From: Bacillota bacterium
GTDB taxonomy: Bacteria; Bacillota; Negativicutes; Sporomusales; CTSoil-080
Direction of reading: 5' to 3'
Length of the DNA stretch: 49,941 nt
Assembly: GCA_017889625.1 (NCBI GenBank)
Contig: JAGGAD010000009.1
Coordinates: 1 to 49,941, forward strand
The notes under the pieces were generated by a model that was not told where the DNA came from, made no database searches, and was given only the letters and a program-made list of their open reading frames with translations. This document shows positions 33,795 through 43,228 of this stretch, in pieces. The position numbers and the translations under genes are program-made. Numbering within the stretch: the first letter of the stretch is position 1; each line of letters starts with the position of its first letter.

Positions 33795-34946
33795 ATGCTT
33801 AAAGTTATGATCTCAGTTGGAGAGGCTTCAGGAGATTTGCACGGAGCAAGTGTTGCCGAGGCTCTGAAAAAGCTCGAGCCTAGTGCCAAACTATTTGGTA
33901 TGGGCGGTAGTACGATGCGGACTGCTGGCGTAGAGATAAACTTTGATATAGCTGATTTAGGGGTAATTGGATTTGTAGAAGTTATCCGTAATCTACCCCG
34001 ATTATTTAAGTTGCGTGATCAACTGGCCGAATTAATGGTGCGGGAGCGTCCTGACGTATTAGTGATTATTGACTATCCAGACTTTAATATTCGTTTGGCA
34101 AAAATAGCTAAAAAATTAGGTATTCCCGTTGTTTCATATATACCACCGACCGCCTGGGCTTGGCGGCGGGGGCGGGCCAAGGAAGTAGCAAAAACGGTGG
34201 AGCGGGTAGCCTCGATCTTTCCATTTGAAGCTGAAGTTTACCAAGAAGCTGGTGCTAATGTCACATTTGTCGGTAATCCATCCCTAGACATTGTAAAAAG
34301 TACCATGACCAAAGAAGAAGCTTATCAGTATTTTGATGCTGATCCGGCTAAAAGGATAATACTATTAATGCCGGGAAGCCGTAACCAGGAAATAATTAAC
34401 TTGTTGCCGGTTATGTTAGAGGCTGCAGAAAAAGTCTGCCAAAAAGCCCCGGATTGCCAATTTTATATTCCGGTAGCATCGACAATATCTCGGGAAATAT
34501 TACAAAATATTGTTAGCGAATTTAATATTTCGGTAAAATTTACAACAGATAAGAACTATGACCTGATGAATATTAGTACGGCGTCTATAGTTGCCTCCGG
34601 TACGGCGACCTTGGAAACTGCGTTAATGGCGCTACCGACCGTTATCATTTATAAATTGGCGACTATTACATATTGGTTGGGTAGATTGCTAGTTAAAGTA
34701 CCTTATTTCGGCTTGCCAAACATCATTGCCGGGCGCAAAGTTGTGCCGGAACTATTGCAAAATGAAGCTAACAGTGAGAACATTGCGAATGAAGTGTTAA
34801 AAATGCTTAATGATAGCATAGTTCGCCAACAAATTGTAAGCGATTTAATTGAAGTTAAGACTAAATTAGGACAATATGGAGCGATAGAAAGAGTGGCCAA
34901 AGTTATATTAGAGGTAGCAGAAGCTAATCATGGAGGAACCTCATGA
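33795..34946 (+). CDS. lpxB: LpxB, lipid A disaccharide synthase
   Basis: Glycosyltransferase (GT19) that condenses lipid X with UDP-2,3-diacylglucosamine to the lipid A disaccharide. The 383-residue protein begins MLKVMISVGEASGDLHGAS, has VDYP-type DVLVIIDYPDFNIRLAK, VSYIPPTAWAWRRGRAKEV, FVGNPSLD and LLMPGSRNQEI, and GTATLETALMALPTVIIYK. GGAGG precedes ATG 33795. Its end overlaps the start of msbA by four bases, so these two are translationally coupled. Confidence 0.97.
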   Translation: MLKVMISVGEASGDLHGASVAEALKKLEPSAKLFGMGGSTMRTAGVEINFDIADLGVIGFVEVIRNLPRLFKLRDQLAELMVRERPDVLVIIDYPDFNIRLAKIAKKLGIPVVSYIPPTAWAWRRGRAKEVAKTVERVASIFPFEAEVYQEAGANVTFVGNPSLDIVKSTMTKEEAYQYFDADPAKRIILLMPGSRNQEIINLLPVMLEAAEKVCQKAPDCQFYIPVASTISREILQNIVSEFNISVKFTTDKNYDLMNISTASIVASGTATLETALMALPTVIIYKLATITYWLGRLLVKVPYFGLPNIIAGRKVVPELLQNEANSENIANEVLKMLNDSIVRQQIVSDLIEVKTKLGQYGAIERVAKVILEVAEANHGGTS

Positions 34947-36682
34947 ACGTATATCGGCGTCTGTTTCGGTATATGAGACCATATTTTTTCCGGGTTATTG
35001 CTGCCTTTTTTTGCATAATTATGGCGGCATTAGCTAATTTGTATGTTCCGTGGGTCCTTAAAGATGTAATTGATGATGTACTTACCGCGAAAAACATGGA
35101 TTTGCTAAATATCATTGCTGTGGGCATTGTGGTGGTCTTTTTTCTGCGGGGAATCTTTTTTTACGGGCAGAACTATTTGATGTCCTACGTGGGGCAACGG
35201 GTGATAATTGACTTGCGAGAGGCACTCTATCGTCATCTGCAGAGATTGTCGTTGTCCTACTTTGAATCTCGCCGTATTGGCACAATCATGAGTTATATTA
35301 CCAACGATGTAACGGCATTGCAGATAGCAATGGTTGAGAATGTTATTGAAGTTGTAACCGAATCGGCGATATTAATTGGTTCCTTATGTGCGATGTTCTA
35401 CATCCATTGGAAATTGTCAATATTGACAATTATAACCCTGCCAATGGTCGCACAAGCGATGAATGTTTTTGGTAAAAAGTTACGCATTGCTAGCGGCGTT
35501 ATGCAGGACAAAATAGCCGATATCACATCAGTGTTACAAGAGACCGTACTAGCCGTTAGAGTGATTAAATCTTTTGCGCGGGAAGATTATGAAATTGAGC
35601 GGTTTAACCGGGAGAATTATCATAATTTCCGGGCTCAGATGAAAACGGCTCAGCTGTTAGCGCTGTTAACTCCAATAATCGAATTTTTAGCGGCCATTGG
35701 TGTAACTGTAATTATTTGGTACGGAGGACGGGAAGTAATTGCGGGCAACTTGACTGCGGGAACACTCATTGCTTTTTTGATTTATGTTGTTAATATTTCT
35801 AACCCGATAAAACGGCTAAGCCGGTCGTATGGGAGTATTCAACGAGCGGCTGCAGCCGCGGAACGGGTTTTTGGTGTCCTTGAGACTGAACCTCAAATTA
35901 AAGATGTTCCTGGAGCGGTTATTTTGCCAGAAATTCAGGGAACAGTAAATTTTAATAAGGTTAGTTTTGAATACAAACCAGGCGAAAAAGCCCTAACTGA
36001 AGTATCTCTCACGGCAAATCCGGGTCAGGTTGTGGCCATTGTTGGTCCTAGCGGGGCAGGAAAATCAACTATTGCCAATTTAATTCCACGTTTTTATGAC
36101 GTAACGGATGGCCTGATTACGATTGATGGTATTGATATAAAGCAAGTTGCCATTAAGTCTTTACGGCTTCAAATCGGAATTGTTCCCCAGGAAACAATCT
36201 TGTTTAACGGTACCGTATATGAAAACATCCTATATGGAGATCTTGACGCTACTAAAGAACAAGTTGTTGCCGCAGCTAAAGCGGCGAATGCCCACAAATT
36301 TATCATGGATATGCCTGATGGTTATGACACCAGCATTGGCGAAAGAGGAACTAAATTATCCGGTGGACAGCGACAACGTATTGCTATTGCCAGAGCTATC
36401 TTAAAAAATCCTCGCGTGCTAATACTGGATGAGGCTACTTCAGCCTTAGACACCGAAAGTGAAGCTCTAGTACAGGACGCACTAGATAAACTTATGCTTG
36501 GACGGACGGCGTTTATTATTGCCCATAGATTGACTACTGTCCAGCGAGCCAATATTATTTTGGTAATGGATAAAGGGCGGATTGTTGAAACTGGCACTCA
36601 TGCCGTGTTAATAAAAGCCGGTGGTCTATACAGCAAGCTCTATCAAGCTCAGTTTGACTCTAAAGACAAAGTATCTGGTTGA
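34943..36682 (+). CDS. msbA: MsbA, lipid A-core flippase
   Basis: Homodimeric ABC exporter that flips lipid A across the inner membrane. The 579-residue protein has an N-terminal six-helix membrane domain (to about 320) and a C-terminal ATPase with Walker A GPSGAGKSTIANLIPRFYD, signature LSGGQRQRIAIARAI, Walker B VLILDEATSALDTES and H-loop IIAHRLTTVQ. GGAGG precedes ATG 34943. It lies between lpxB and waaA, which assigns lipid A as the probable substrate rather than drugs. Confidence 0.95.
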   Translation: MNVYRRLFRYMRPYFFRVIAAFFCIIMAALANLYVPWVLKDVIDDVLTAKNMDLLNIIAVGIVVVFFLRGIFFYGQNYLMSYVGQRVIIDLREALYRHLQRLSLSYFESRRIGTIMSYITNDVTALQIAMVENVIEVVTESAILIGSLCAMFYIHWKLSILTIITLPMVAQAMNVFGKKLRIASGVMQDKIADITSVLQETVLAVRVIKSFAREDYEIERFNRENYHNFRAQMKTAQLLALLTPIIEFLAAIGVTVIIWYGGREVIAGNLTAGTLIAFLIYVVNISNPIKRLSRSYGSIQRAAAAAERVFGVLETEPQIKDVPGAVILPEIQGTVNFNKVSFEYKPGEKALTEVSLTANPGQVVAIVGPSGAGKSTIANLIPRFYDVTDGLITIDGIDIKQVAIKSLRLQIGIVPQETILFNGTVYENILYGDLDATKEQVVAAAKAANAHKFIMDMPDGYDTSIGERGTKLSGGQRQRIAIARAILKNPRVLILDEATSALDTESEALVQDALDKLMLGRTAFIIAHRLTTVQRANIILVMDKGRIVETGTHAVLIKAGGLYSKLYQAQFDSKDKVSG

Positions 36683-36706
36683 TATGTCAAATAGGAGGGG
36701 TGCCAT

Positions 36707-38008
36707 ATGAAGGTAATATATAACATATTGGCTGTTGTTATAGTAATAATGGCAATACCAGTTTTTATATATCGACTTATTAGAGAAGATGGCTTTGGCG
36801 AACGGTTAAAACAGAGCTTCGGTTTTTTGCCGGAAGACACGGTTAAAGTGGTAGCCAATAAGGAGTGTATTTGGTTGCACGCCGCATCGGTTGGTGAGAT
36901 TGTTGCCACTAGTCCGATTGTAAAAGAAATTCGTAAAGTTATGCCCGATGCGCTAATCCTTATATCGGTAGTTACAACAAATGGGTACGCTATGGCTAAC
37001 CGAATTATTCCGGAAGCTGACGCCGTTATTTATTTTCCGCTAGATCTGCCATGGTTAGGGAAAAGTGTAATTAAACGGATTAACCCCAAAATCTTTCTAT
37101 TGGTAGAAACAGAATTATGGCCAAATTTCCTGCAAGCTGCGAAAACCTATAATATCCCGGTGCTGATGGTCAATGGACGGATCAGTGATAAAAATGTTCA
37201 CCGCTATCGATATTTGAGCAGTGTGCTTCGTGAAATGTTAAGTACAGTAACCCGGTTTTGTATGCAGTCGACGATTGATGCCGAATATATAATTACTTTA
37301 GGGGCAGATCCCCATAACGTATATGTTACTGGAAATACCAAATTTGATCAGACTTATACCGAAGTAAGTCCCGCACAAAAAGAAGATATAGCTTCTAGCT
37401 TAGGCTTTAGCAAGCGAGGACCGATCTTGGTAGCTGGCAGTACTCATAGAGGCGAGGAAACCTTGATATTCTCAGCGTTTAACCAAGTGAAAAAAAGTTT
37501 TCCCCAGGCTGGGCTGGTTATTGCACCGCGAGATATTATGCGGGCAGAGGAAGTACATGCCTTAGCGGTAAAACATAATTTAAAGGCAAAGCGCCGTACC
37601 AAAACTACCGCGGACGATACCGATCACGATATAATTATTTTAGATACTATCGGTGAACTTGGAAAAATATATAGTATTGGAGAAATAATTTATGTAGGTG
37701 GTAGTTTAGTACCGTTAGGTGGCCATAATATCCTAGAACCTGCTGCTCATGGCAAACCGATTTTAGTTGGACCGCATATGTTCAATTTTAAAGACAGCTA
37801 TGCGCTGCTTAGTGAGTGCGGCGCGTGTGATACGGTTGTTGATGACATTGAATTAGGCAACAGTCTGCTAGAGATACTGGGTAATGAAGAAGTACGGATA
37901 AATATGGGCGATAAAGCTCTGGCGGTTATTGTTGAAAACCGCGGCGCTGCTCAAAAAAGTGTGCAGCATCTTAGAGAAATTTTAGCAGTTAGGTTAGCTG
38001 CAAACTAA
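36707..38008 (+). CDS. waaA: WaaA/KdtA, Kdo transferase
   Basis: Transfers Kdo from CMP-Kdo to lipid IVA at the inner membrane. The 433-residue protein has an N-terminal membrane anchor (ILAVVIVIMAIPVFIYRLI), the acceptor-side motif IWLHAASVGEIVATSP, ADAVIYFPLDLPWLGK, LVETELWPNFL, VMVNGRISDKN-like VLMVNGRISDKNVHRY, FVTGNTKFDQ-like YVTGNTKFDQ, AGSTHRGEE and a C-terminal GGSLVPLGGHNILEPAAHGK. GT30 enzymes add one or two Kdo units; the number here cannot be told. AGGAGGGG precedes ATG 36707. Confidence 0.96.
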   Translation: MKVIYNILAVVIVIMAIPVFIYRLIREDGFGERLKQSFGFLPEDTVKVVANKECIWLHAASVGEIVATSPIVKEIRKVMPDALILISVVTTNGYAMANRIIPEADAVIYFPLDLPWLGKSVIKRINPKIFLLVETELWPNFLQAAKTYNIPVLMVNGRISDKNVHRYRYLSSVLREMLSTVTRFCMQSTIDAEYIITLGADPHNVYVTGNTKFDQTYTEVSPAQKEDIASSLGFSKRGPILVAGSTHRGEETLIFSAFNQVKKSFPQAGLVIAPRDIMRAEEVHALAVKHNLKAKRRTKTTADDTDHDIIILDTIGELGKIYSIGEIIYVGGSLVPLGGHNILEPAAHGKPILVGPHMFNFKDSYALLSECGACDTVVDDIELGNSLLEILGNEEVRINMGDKALAVIVENRGAAQKSVQHLREILAVRLAAN

Positions 38009-38032
38009 TTTAGTGGTAGAGGCGGTAAAAGT

Positions 38033-39190
38033 ATGCGCCAGCGTGAAGCGTTGCAAGTTTATTTATATCAAATAGTTTATGGCGAAACTGGTGGAGTAAT
38101 GGCTCAAATTGTGCTGTTGCTGCTTAAAGGTATGTCTTATCTCTATGGTTTGGCGGTAAGAACCAAATTAGGACTCTATAAATGTGGCCTAGTAAGACAG
38201 CACCGTCTGCCATGCCGGGTAATTAGTTTAGGCAATATTACAGTAGGCGGAACCGGAAAAACACCCACGGCCCAGCTTTTGGCAACCGCTATTCGGGATA
38301 TGGGGTACCGGGTAGTTATACTTAATCGGGGATACCGGTCAAGCTGGCAGGGGCAAATTGGGTTGGTATCTGACGGTCGGCGGATGTACATGTCGGTTAA
38401 TGAGGCTGGAGATGAAGCCTATCTGTTGGCGAAAAATTTGCCGGGAGTGTCAGTTGTCATAGGTAAAAACCGTACGATTACCGGTGACTATGCAGTAGAG
38501 AATCTTAATGCCGATGTCATTATCTTAGATGATGGCTATCAGCATTGGCAATTGGCGAGGGACTTGGATATAGTATTAATCGATGCTATTAATGTATTTG
38601 GCAATAATTGCCTTTTGCCGCGAGGAACACTTCGTGAACCACTAAGAAATCTTAATCGGGCGGGAGCCTTCCTTTTGACCAAAGTCGATCAGGCTACGGA
38701 TGATGGTAAAGACATTATAAAGGGCGCTTTAGCTAAATATAATAAGAAAGCTCTAGTAGTAGAAAGTATCCATAACACCAGATATTTTATTGAAGTGGAA
38801 GATTGGTATAAGGGCGTGCGCCCTGAAAAAGTAATGTTAGAAGCGGCGAAGGGGCACAAACTCTTAGTATTTTCAGCTATTGGTAATCCGGGTTCGTTTG
38901 AACAAACCATTTGGGATCTTGGTGGAGAAGTAGTTGCTACAGAGCGGTTTCCTGATCATCATGATTACACGATGGCTGAGATGCAGGCTGTTATGCAAGA
39001 GGCGCAGGATAAAAATGCGTATGCCTTGGTTACTACTGAAAAAGATGCGGTTAAAATTCCGTCGGAATTTATTCATTCTGACCGCCCGCTTCCTATTTAC
39101 GTTTCAGTAATGGAAGTGCAATTTATTGATGGTCAACAGCAACTAATGGACCTTATTAAGCAGGTTGCAAATAAGGAGAATCGAAAATGA
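38033..39190 (+). CDS. lpxK: LpxK, tetraacyldisaccharide 4'-kinase
   Basis: P-loop kinase that phosphorylates the 4' position of the lipid A disaccharide. The 385-residue protein has a hydrophobic N-terminal stretch (IVLLLLKGMSYLYGLAV), Walker A in GNITVGGTGKTPTAQLLA, NRGYRSSWQG, GDEAYLLAKNLPGV and VIILDDGYQHWQLARDLD. ATG 38033 is used; an in-frame ATG at 38099 after GGTGGAG would give a 363-residue protein and is a reasonable alternative. It overlaps kdsB at ATGA (39187-39190). Unusually, waaA precedes lpxK. Confidence 0.94.
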   Translation: MRQREALQVYLYQIVYGETGGVMAQIVLLLLKGMSYLYGLAVRTKLGLYKCGLVRQHRLPCRVISLGNITVGGTGKTPTAQLLATAIRDMGYRVVILNRGYRSSWQGQIGLVSDGRRMYMSVNEAGDEAYLLAKNLPGVSVVIGKNRTITGDYAVENLNADVIILDDGYQHWQLARDLDIVLIDAINVFGNNCLLPRGTLREPLRNLNRAGAFLLTKVDQATDDGKDIIKGALAKYNKKALVVESIHNTRYFIEVEDWYKGVRPEKVMLEAAKGHKLLVFSAIGNPGSFEQTIWDLGGEVVATERFPDHHDYTMAEMQAVMQEAQDKNAYALVTTEKDAVKIPSEFIHSDRPLPIYVSVMEVQFIDGQQQLMDLIKQVANKENRK

Positions 39191-39933
39191 ACATCCTATG
39201 CGTTATTCCGGCGCGGTATGCGTCGACTCGTTTACCGGGAAAACCGTTAATCATGCTAGCTGGTAAGCCGATGATTCAACATGTCTATGAGCAAGCTAAA
39301 AAAGCAGTTCGTCCTAAGCAAGTGATTGTAGCAACAGACCATGAATTGGTTAAACAAGCGGTAGATGCATTTGGCGGTAACGTTATAATGACTTCGCCGG
39401 ATCATGCCACCGGGACCGATCGATTAGCTGAAGTGGCCTCACACTATGATAATATTGATATTGTGATAAATGTTCAGGGGGACGAACCGCTGATAGCACC
39501 GGAAGTTATTGATCAACTTGCGGCTGTTTTTGATGATGCTTCACCGGATGTTGTGATGGCGACCTTGATGACAAATATGGATGAAAATGAATACAATAAT
39601 CCCGCGGCAGTTAAAGTAGTAACTGATTTAAACGGTCATGCGCTATACTTTTCCCGTTCGATGATACCTTTTCCCAGAAATAAACATAAAGGGTTGGCAG
39701 TATATAAACATATAGGTGTTTATGCTTATCGGCGCGATTTTTTACTTCATTATGCCGCCTTGCCGACTACTCCATTAGAACAGGCTGAAAGTCTTGAGCA
39801 ATTACGTGTACTTGAACATGGCTATAAAATTAAAGTCCTAAAAACAGACTTTAAATCAGTTGGTGTAGATACCCCGGAAGATGCTCAAATAGTAAACGAA
39901 ATATTGATTAGAGACGGAGGTTTGAGTAAATGA
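39187..39933 (+). CDS. kdsB: KdsB, CMP-Kdo synthetase
   Basis: Activates Kdo with CTP to CMP-Kdo for WaaA. The 248-residue protein shows the nucleotide-binding start VIPARYASTRLPGKPL, TSPDHATGTDRLAEVA, INVQGDEPLIAPEVID, FSRSMIPFPRN and KHIGVYAYRRDFL, all conserved in KdsB. AAGGAG precedes ATG 39187. It overlaps lpxK on one side and kdsA on the other, so the three are coupled. Confidence 0.97.
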   Translation: MNILCVIPARYASTRLPGKPLIMLAGKPMIQHVYEQAKKAVRPKQVIVATDHELVKQAVDAFGGNVIMTSPDHATGTDRLAEVASHYDNIDIVINVQGDEPLIAPEVIDQLAAVFDDASPDVVMATLMTNMDENEYNNPAAVKVVTDLNGHALYFSRSMIPFPRNKHKGLAVYKHIGVYAYRRDFLLHYAALPTTPLEQAESLEQLRVLEHGYKIKVLKTDFKSVGVDTPEDAQIVNEILIRDGGLSK

Positions 39934-40754
39934 ATGCCGTAACTGTGCAAAATATTAGTATAGGTAAGAAAAATCCGCTGGTTTTAATTGCCGGACCTTG
40001 TGTAATTGAAAGCCCGGAACGAACCCTAAAAATCGGACAAGCGGTAAAAGAAATTGCGGATCGTCTTGGTATTCCTTACATATTTAAGGCCTCCTATGAT
40101 AAAGCTAATCGGTCATCATTTAAATCTTTTCGCGGGCCGGGAATTGAAGATGGTTTAGCAATTTTGGCTAAAATAAAAGAAGAACTTAAAGTACCAGTGC
40201 TTAGCGATATTCATAGCATTGAGCAAGTTGATCCGGCGGCGAGTGTACTGGACGTAATGCAAATCCCAGCATTCCTTTGTCGGCAGACTGATTTAGTATA
40301 TAAAGCCGCGACGACTCAAAAACCGGTTAATGTTAAAAAAGGTCAATTCTTATCGCCCAATGATATGAAAAATGTCATCCAAAAAATACGTGAGGCCGGA
40401 AATGAAAATATTCTTCTGACGGAGCGAGGGGCAACTTTTGGCTACAACAATTTGGTAGTAGATATGCGGTCTTTGCCGATTATGCGCTCGTTTGGATTTC
40501 CGGTAGTCTTTGATGCCACGCATAGCGTTCAATTGCCTGGTGGAGCTGGGACAACATCTAGCGGTCAGCGCGAGTATGTCGAATATCTAACCCGTGCGGC
40601 AGTGGCGGCCGGGGTGGATGCGTTATTTATGGAAGTGCATGACAATCCGGCGGAGGCGTTATCAGATGGCCCTAATATGCTTTACCTTGAACAAATTGAG
40701 CCGTTATTAAAGGATGTATTAGCAATTGATGCTGTTGTAAGGAAACATAAATAA
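39930..40754 (+). CDS. kdsA: KdsA, Kdo-8-phosphate synthase
   Basis: Condenses arabinose 5-phosphate with phosphoenolpyruvate to Kdo-8-phosphate. The 274-residue protein has VLIAGPCVIESPERTL, FKASYDKANRSSFKSFRGPG, DIHSIEQVDPAASVLDVMQI, QIPAFLCRQTDL, TERGATFGYNNLVVDMRS and FDATHSVQLPGG. The Cys in LIAGPC at the metal position suggests the metal-dependent class. GGAGG precedes ATG 39930, which overlaps the kdsB stop. Confidence 0.97.
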   Translation: MNAVTVQNISIGKKNPLVLIAGPCVIESPERTLKIGQAVKEIADRLGIPYIFKASYDKANRSSFKSFRGPGIEDGLAILAKIKEELKVPVLSDIHSIEQVDPAASVLDVMQIPAFLCRQTDLVYKAATTQKPVNVKKGQFLSPNDMKNVIQKIREAGNENILLTERGATFGYNNLVVDMRSLPIMRSFGFPVVFDATHSVQLPGGAGTTSSGQREYVEYLTRAAVAAGVDALFMEVHDNPAEALSDGPNMLYLEQIEPLLKDVLAIDAVVRKHK

Positions 40755-40772
40755 GGGAGGGAGCTTACTCCT

Positions 40773-41744
40773 ATGATTATTGAACAAGCCAAAAAAGTAC
40801 TAGAAATTGAAGCTGAATCGATAAAGGCCCTTATCCCGAAAATAAATGGTCAGTTTACCGCCGCAGTTGATATGATTCTTGAATGTCAAGGACGGGTAAT
40901 TGTTACTGGCATGGGGAAATCAGGATTAGTTGGGAAAAAGATTGCGGCTACGTTAGCTAGTACGGGAACGCCGTCATTTTTTCTCCATCCAGCGGAAGGC
41001 ATTCATGGTGACCTTGGCATGGTAACGGCAAAAGATGTTGTAGTTGCGCTGTCATACAGTGGTGAAGTCCATGAAGTGCTTAGCATATTGCCGAGTGTAA
41101 GACGAATTGGGGCGAAAATCATCAGCATGACTGGTCGGGAACAGTCAACCCTGGCCAAAAATTCGGATATTACCTTAGATGTAGCAGTAGAAAAAGAAGC
41201 ATGTCCCCTGGGATTAGCTCCTACAGCCAGTACTACAGCCACGATGGCAATGGGGGATGCACTTGCAGTAGCCTTGCTTTCAAAACGAGAGTTTACTCGT
41301 GAAAACTTTGCCTTGTTTCATCCGGGAGGAACCCTTGGGCGTAAATTGTTGTTAACTGTAGAAAATGTTATGCATAGCGGTGAAGAAAATCCGATAATAG
41401 AAATAGGTAGCACCGTTAAAGAAGCCTTGTTTGTCATTACGGACAAAGGTTTAGGAGCAACCTCGGTTGTTGAAACTAATGGACGCCGTCTCTTGGGGAT
41501 AATTACGGACGGAGATATCCGTCGCAGTTTAGAAGCTGGGCTTGAATTCCTGAATAAATCGGTTGAGGAAGTAATGACCAAGACCCCGCGGACTGTTACC
41601 AAAGACAAGCTGGCTGCTCAAGCCCTAAACATTATGGAAAAAAATTCTCCCCGGCCGATTACAGTTTTGCCGGTGGTTGATGAAGCCGGGCAGTCAATTG
41701 GAATGATTCACCTTACTGACTTATTGCGTCAAGGAGTGGTATAA
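40773..41744 (+). CDS. kdsD: KdsD, arabinose-5-phosphate isomerase
   Basis: Converts ribulose 5-phosphate to arabinose 5-phosphate, the first Kdo-specific step. The 323-residue protein has an N-terminal SIS domain (VIVTGMGKSGLVGKKIAATL, FLHPAEGIHGDLGMV, ALSYSGEVHEVL, CPLGLAPTASTTATMAMGDA) and two C-terminal CBS repeats (VMHSGEENPIIEIGSTVKEA and VMTKTPRTVTKDKLAAQAL). GGGAGGG precedes ATG 40773. Its stop overlaps kdsC by one base. Confidence 0.96.
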   Translation: MIIEQAKKVLEIEAESIKALIPKINGQFTAAVDMILECQGRVIVTGMGKSGLVGKKIAATLASTGTPSFFLHPAEGIHGDLGMVTAKDVVVALSYSGEVHEVLSILPSVRRIGAKIISMTGREQSTLAKNSDITLDVAVEKEACPLGLAPTASTTATMAMGDALAVALLSKREFTRENFALFHPGGTLGRKLLLTVENVMHSGEENPIIEIGSTVKEALFVITDKGLGATSVVETNGRRLLGIITDGDIRRSLEAGLEFLNKSVEEVMTKTPRTVTKDKLAAQALNIMEKNSPRPITVLPVVDEAGQSIGMIHLTDLLRQGVV

Positions 41745-42289
41745 TGGACTATGAACTCCGGGCGAAAAAAGTCAAACTGCTGGTGTTTGATGTCGATGGG
41801 GTGCTTACTGGCGGCGAACTATTTTTAGGCGCTGAAGGTGAAGTCATGAAAACTTTCAATACCCAGGACGGCCTGGGTATTGCAGCTGCGCATCGGGCGG
41901 GATTAAAAACCGCGATCATCACCGGACGGTTAAGTGAAATGGTTAAACGTCGGGGCCAAGAATTGGCTATTGGTGATGTGGTTCAAGGGGCGCAAGATAA
42001 AGTTGCGGCACTAGGTCAGCTTATAACCAAACATGGCTTAGCAGTAGACGAAGTTGGGTATGTTGGTGATGATCTAAATGACCTTGGCGTAATGAATAAA
42101 GTAGGTTTAGCATGTGCAGTGGCTAACGCTGTGCCTGAAGTAAAGAAGATAGCTCACTTTATGGCTCAGTATCAAGGCGGACATGGTGCAGTACGGGAAA
42201 TTATCGAAATGGTGCTTAAAGTACAAGGCAAGTGGGATACGGTTGTAGCAACTTATTGTCAAGCGGGCGCACTTAATGCCGGACAATAA
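41744..42289 (+). CDS. kdsC: KdsC, Kdo-8-phosphate phosphatase
   Basis: HAD-family phosphatase that releases Kdo from Kdo-8-phosphate. The 181-residue protein has the catalytic motif LLVFDVDGVLTGGEL, motif II IITGRLSEMVKRR and the acidic motif VGYVGDDLNDLGVM, and no cap domain, as in KdsC. AAGGAG precedes ATG 41744 inside the end of kdsD. With KdsD, KdsA and KdsB it completes the Kdo pathway in one contiguous run. Confidence 0.96.
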   Translation: MDYELRAKKVKLLVFDVDGVLTGGELFLGAEGEVMKTFNTQDGLGIAAAHRAGLKTAIITGRLSEMVKRRGQELAIGDVVQGAQDKVAALGQLITKHGLAVDEVGYVGDDLNDLGVMNKVGLACAVANAVPEVKKIAHFMAQYQGGHGAVREIIEMVLKVQGKWDTVVATYCQAGALNAGQ

Positions 42290-42340
42290 GTCATACTGTC
42301 AGTAATAAATTAGATTACCCTGCATTGAGGAGGACTCAAG

Positions 42341-43228
42341 GTGGCGATAGCCTGGCAGTACTATACGTTGAAAATAGTCAGCTTTATTGTATGTCGGATG
42401 CCTTATTCGTGGATTCTTGGTATAGGCAAATTTTTAGGACGTATTTACTATCTGGTGGCAGTTCGGCAACGCGAACGGGCATTAAGACAGGCTCAAGAAA
42501 GTCTGGGGTTGTCTGCCGAAAAAACTGAGCAAATTATTAGACTATCGTTTATAAACCTTGCGCAGTCCTTTTTAGAAATATCGTATACTCCGGCGCTGAC
42601 TAAAAAAAATATCCAGCAATACATTGAAATTGAAAACAAGCACTATTTAGAGCAGGCAGTAAGCAAGGGCATCGGAGTTGCTGTCTTAACTGGCCATATT
42701 GGAAATTGGGAATGGCTGGGGGCTGGTTTGTCGCATTATGGTTTTAGAGTTGCCAGCATTGTCAAACGCCAGCCTAATGACCAGTATATGCGAATCTTGA
42801 CTGAAATCCGTGAACAAGCAGGAATTGAATGTTATACCAGGGGTACTGCTGAATTGGTATCTGCGGTAAAGGCGCTTAAAAAGGGCCGGATGTTGGGCTT
42901 TTTGACTGATCAGGATGCTGGCCCGGACGGGATGTTTGTTGATTTTTTAGGGAAAATGGCCTCAACCTATACCGGAGTAGCAGTTTTTTCGCAACGATTT
43001 GAGATTCCGGTAGTACCTGTCTTTATAATACGTCGGCCTGAAGGTGGACATAAAATTGTTGTTGGTCCTCCGGTTGAAATTGAACCAAGCGGTAATCAAG
43101 AGAACGATATAAAGAACATGGTTATTAAAACTACGCAGATTGTGGAAAGTGCTATTAGGCAATACCCTGAGGAATGGTTGTGGTTCCAAAAGCGCTGGAA
43201 TACAAAATGGGAAGGTGAAAAAGCGTGA
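42341..43228 (+). CDS. LpxL/HtrB-family lipid A acyltransferase (copy 2)
   Basis: 295-residue relative of copy 1 (25384-26250), with the same catalytic motif (LTGHIGNWEWLGAGL, H-x4-E), GFLTDQDAGPDGMFVDFLG and a C-terminal QYPEEWLWFQKRWNT. One of the two probably adds the first and the other the second secondary acyl chain; which does which cannot be decided. GTG 42341 is preceded by GAGGAGGAC. Unlike copy 1 it has no dedicated promoter or operator and ends overlapping lptC, so it is expressed with the Kdo/Lpt run. Confidence 0.9.
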   Translation: MAIAWQYYTLKIVSFIVCRMPYSWILGIGKFLGRIYYLVAVRQRERALRQAQESLGLSAEKTEQIIRLSFINLAQSFLEISYTPALTKKNIQQYIEIENKHYLEQAVSKGIGVAVLTGHIGNWEWLGAGLSHYGFRVASIVKRQPNDQYMRILTEIREQAGIECYTRGTAELVSAVKALKKGRMLGFLTDQDAGPDGMFVDFLGKMASTYTGVAVFSQRFEIPVVPVFIIRRPEGGHKIVVGPPVEIEPSGNQENDIKNMVIKTTQIVESAIRQYPEEWLWFQKRWNTKWEGEKA

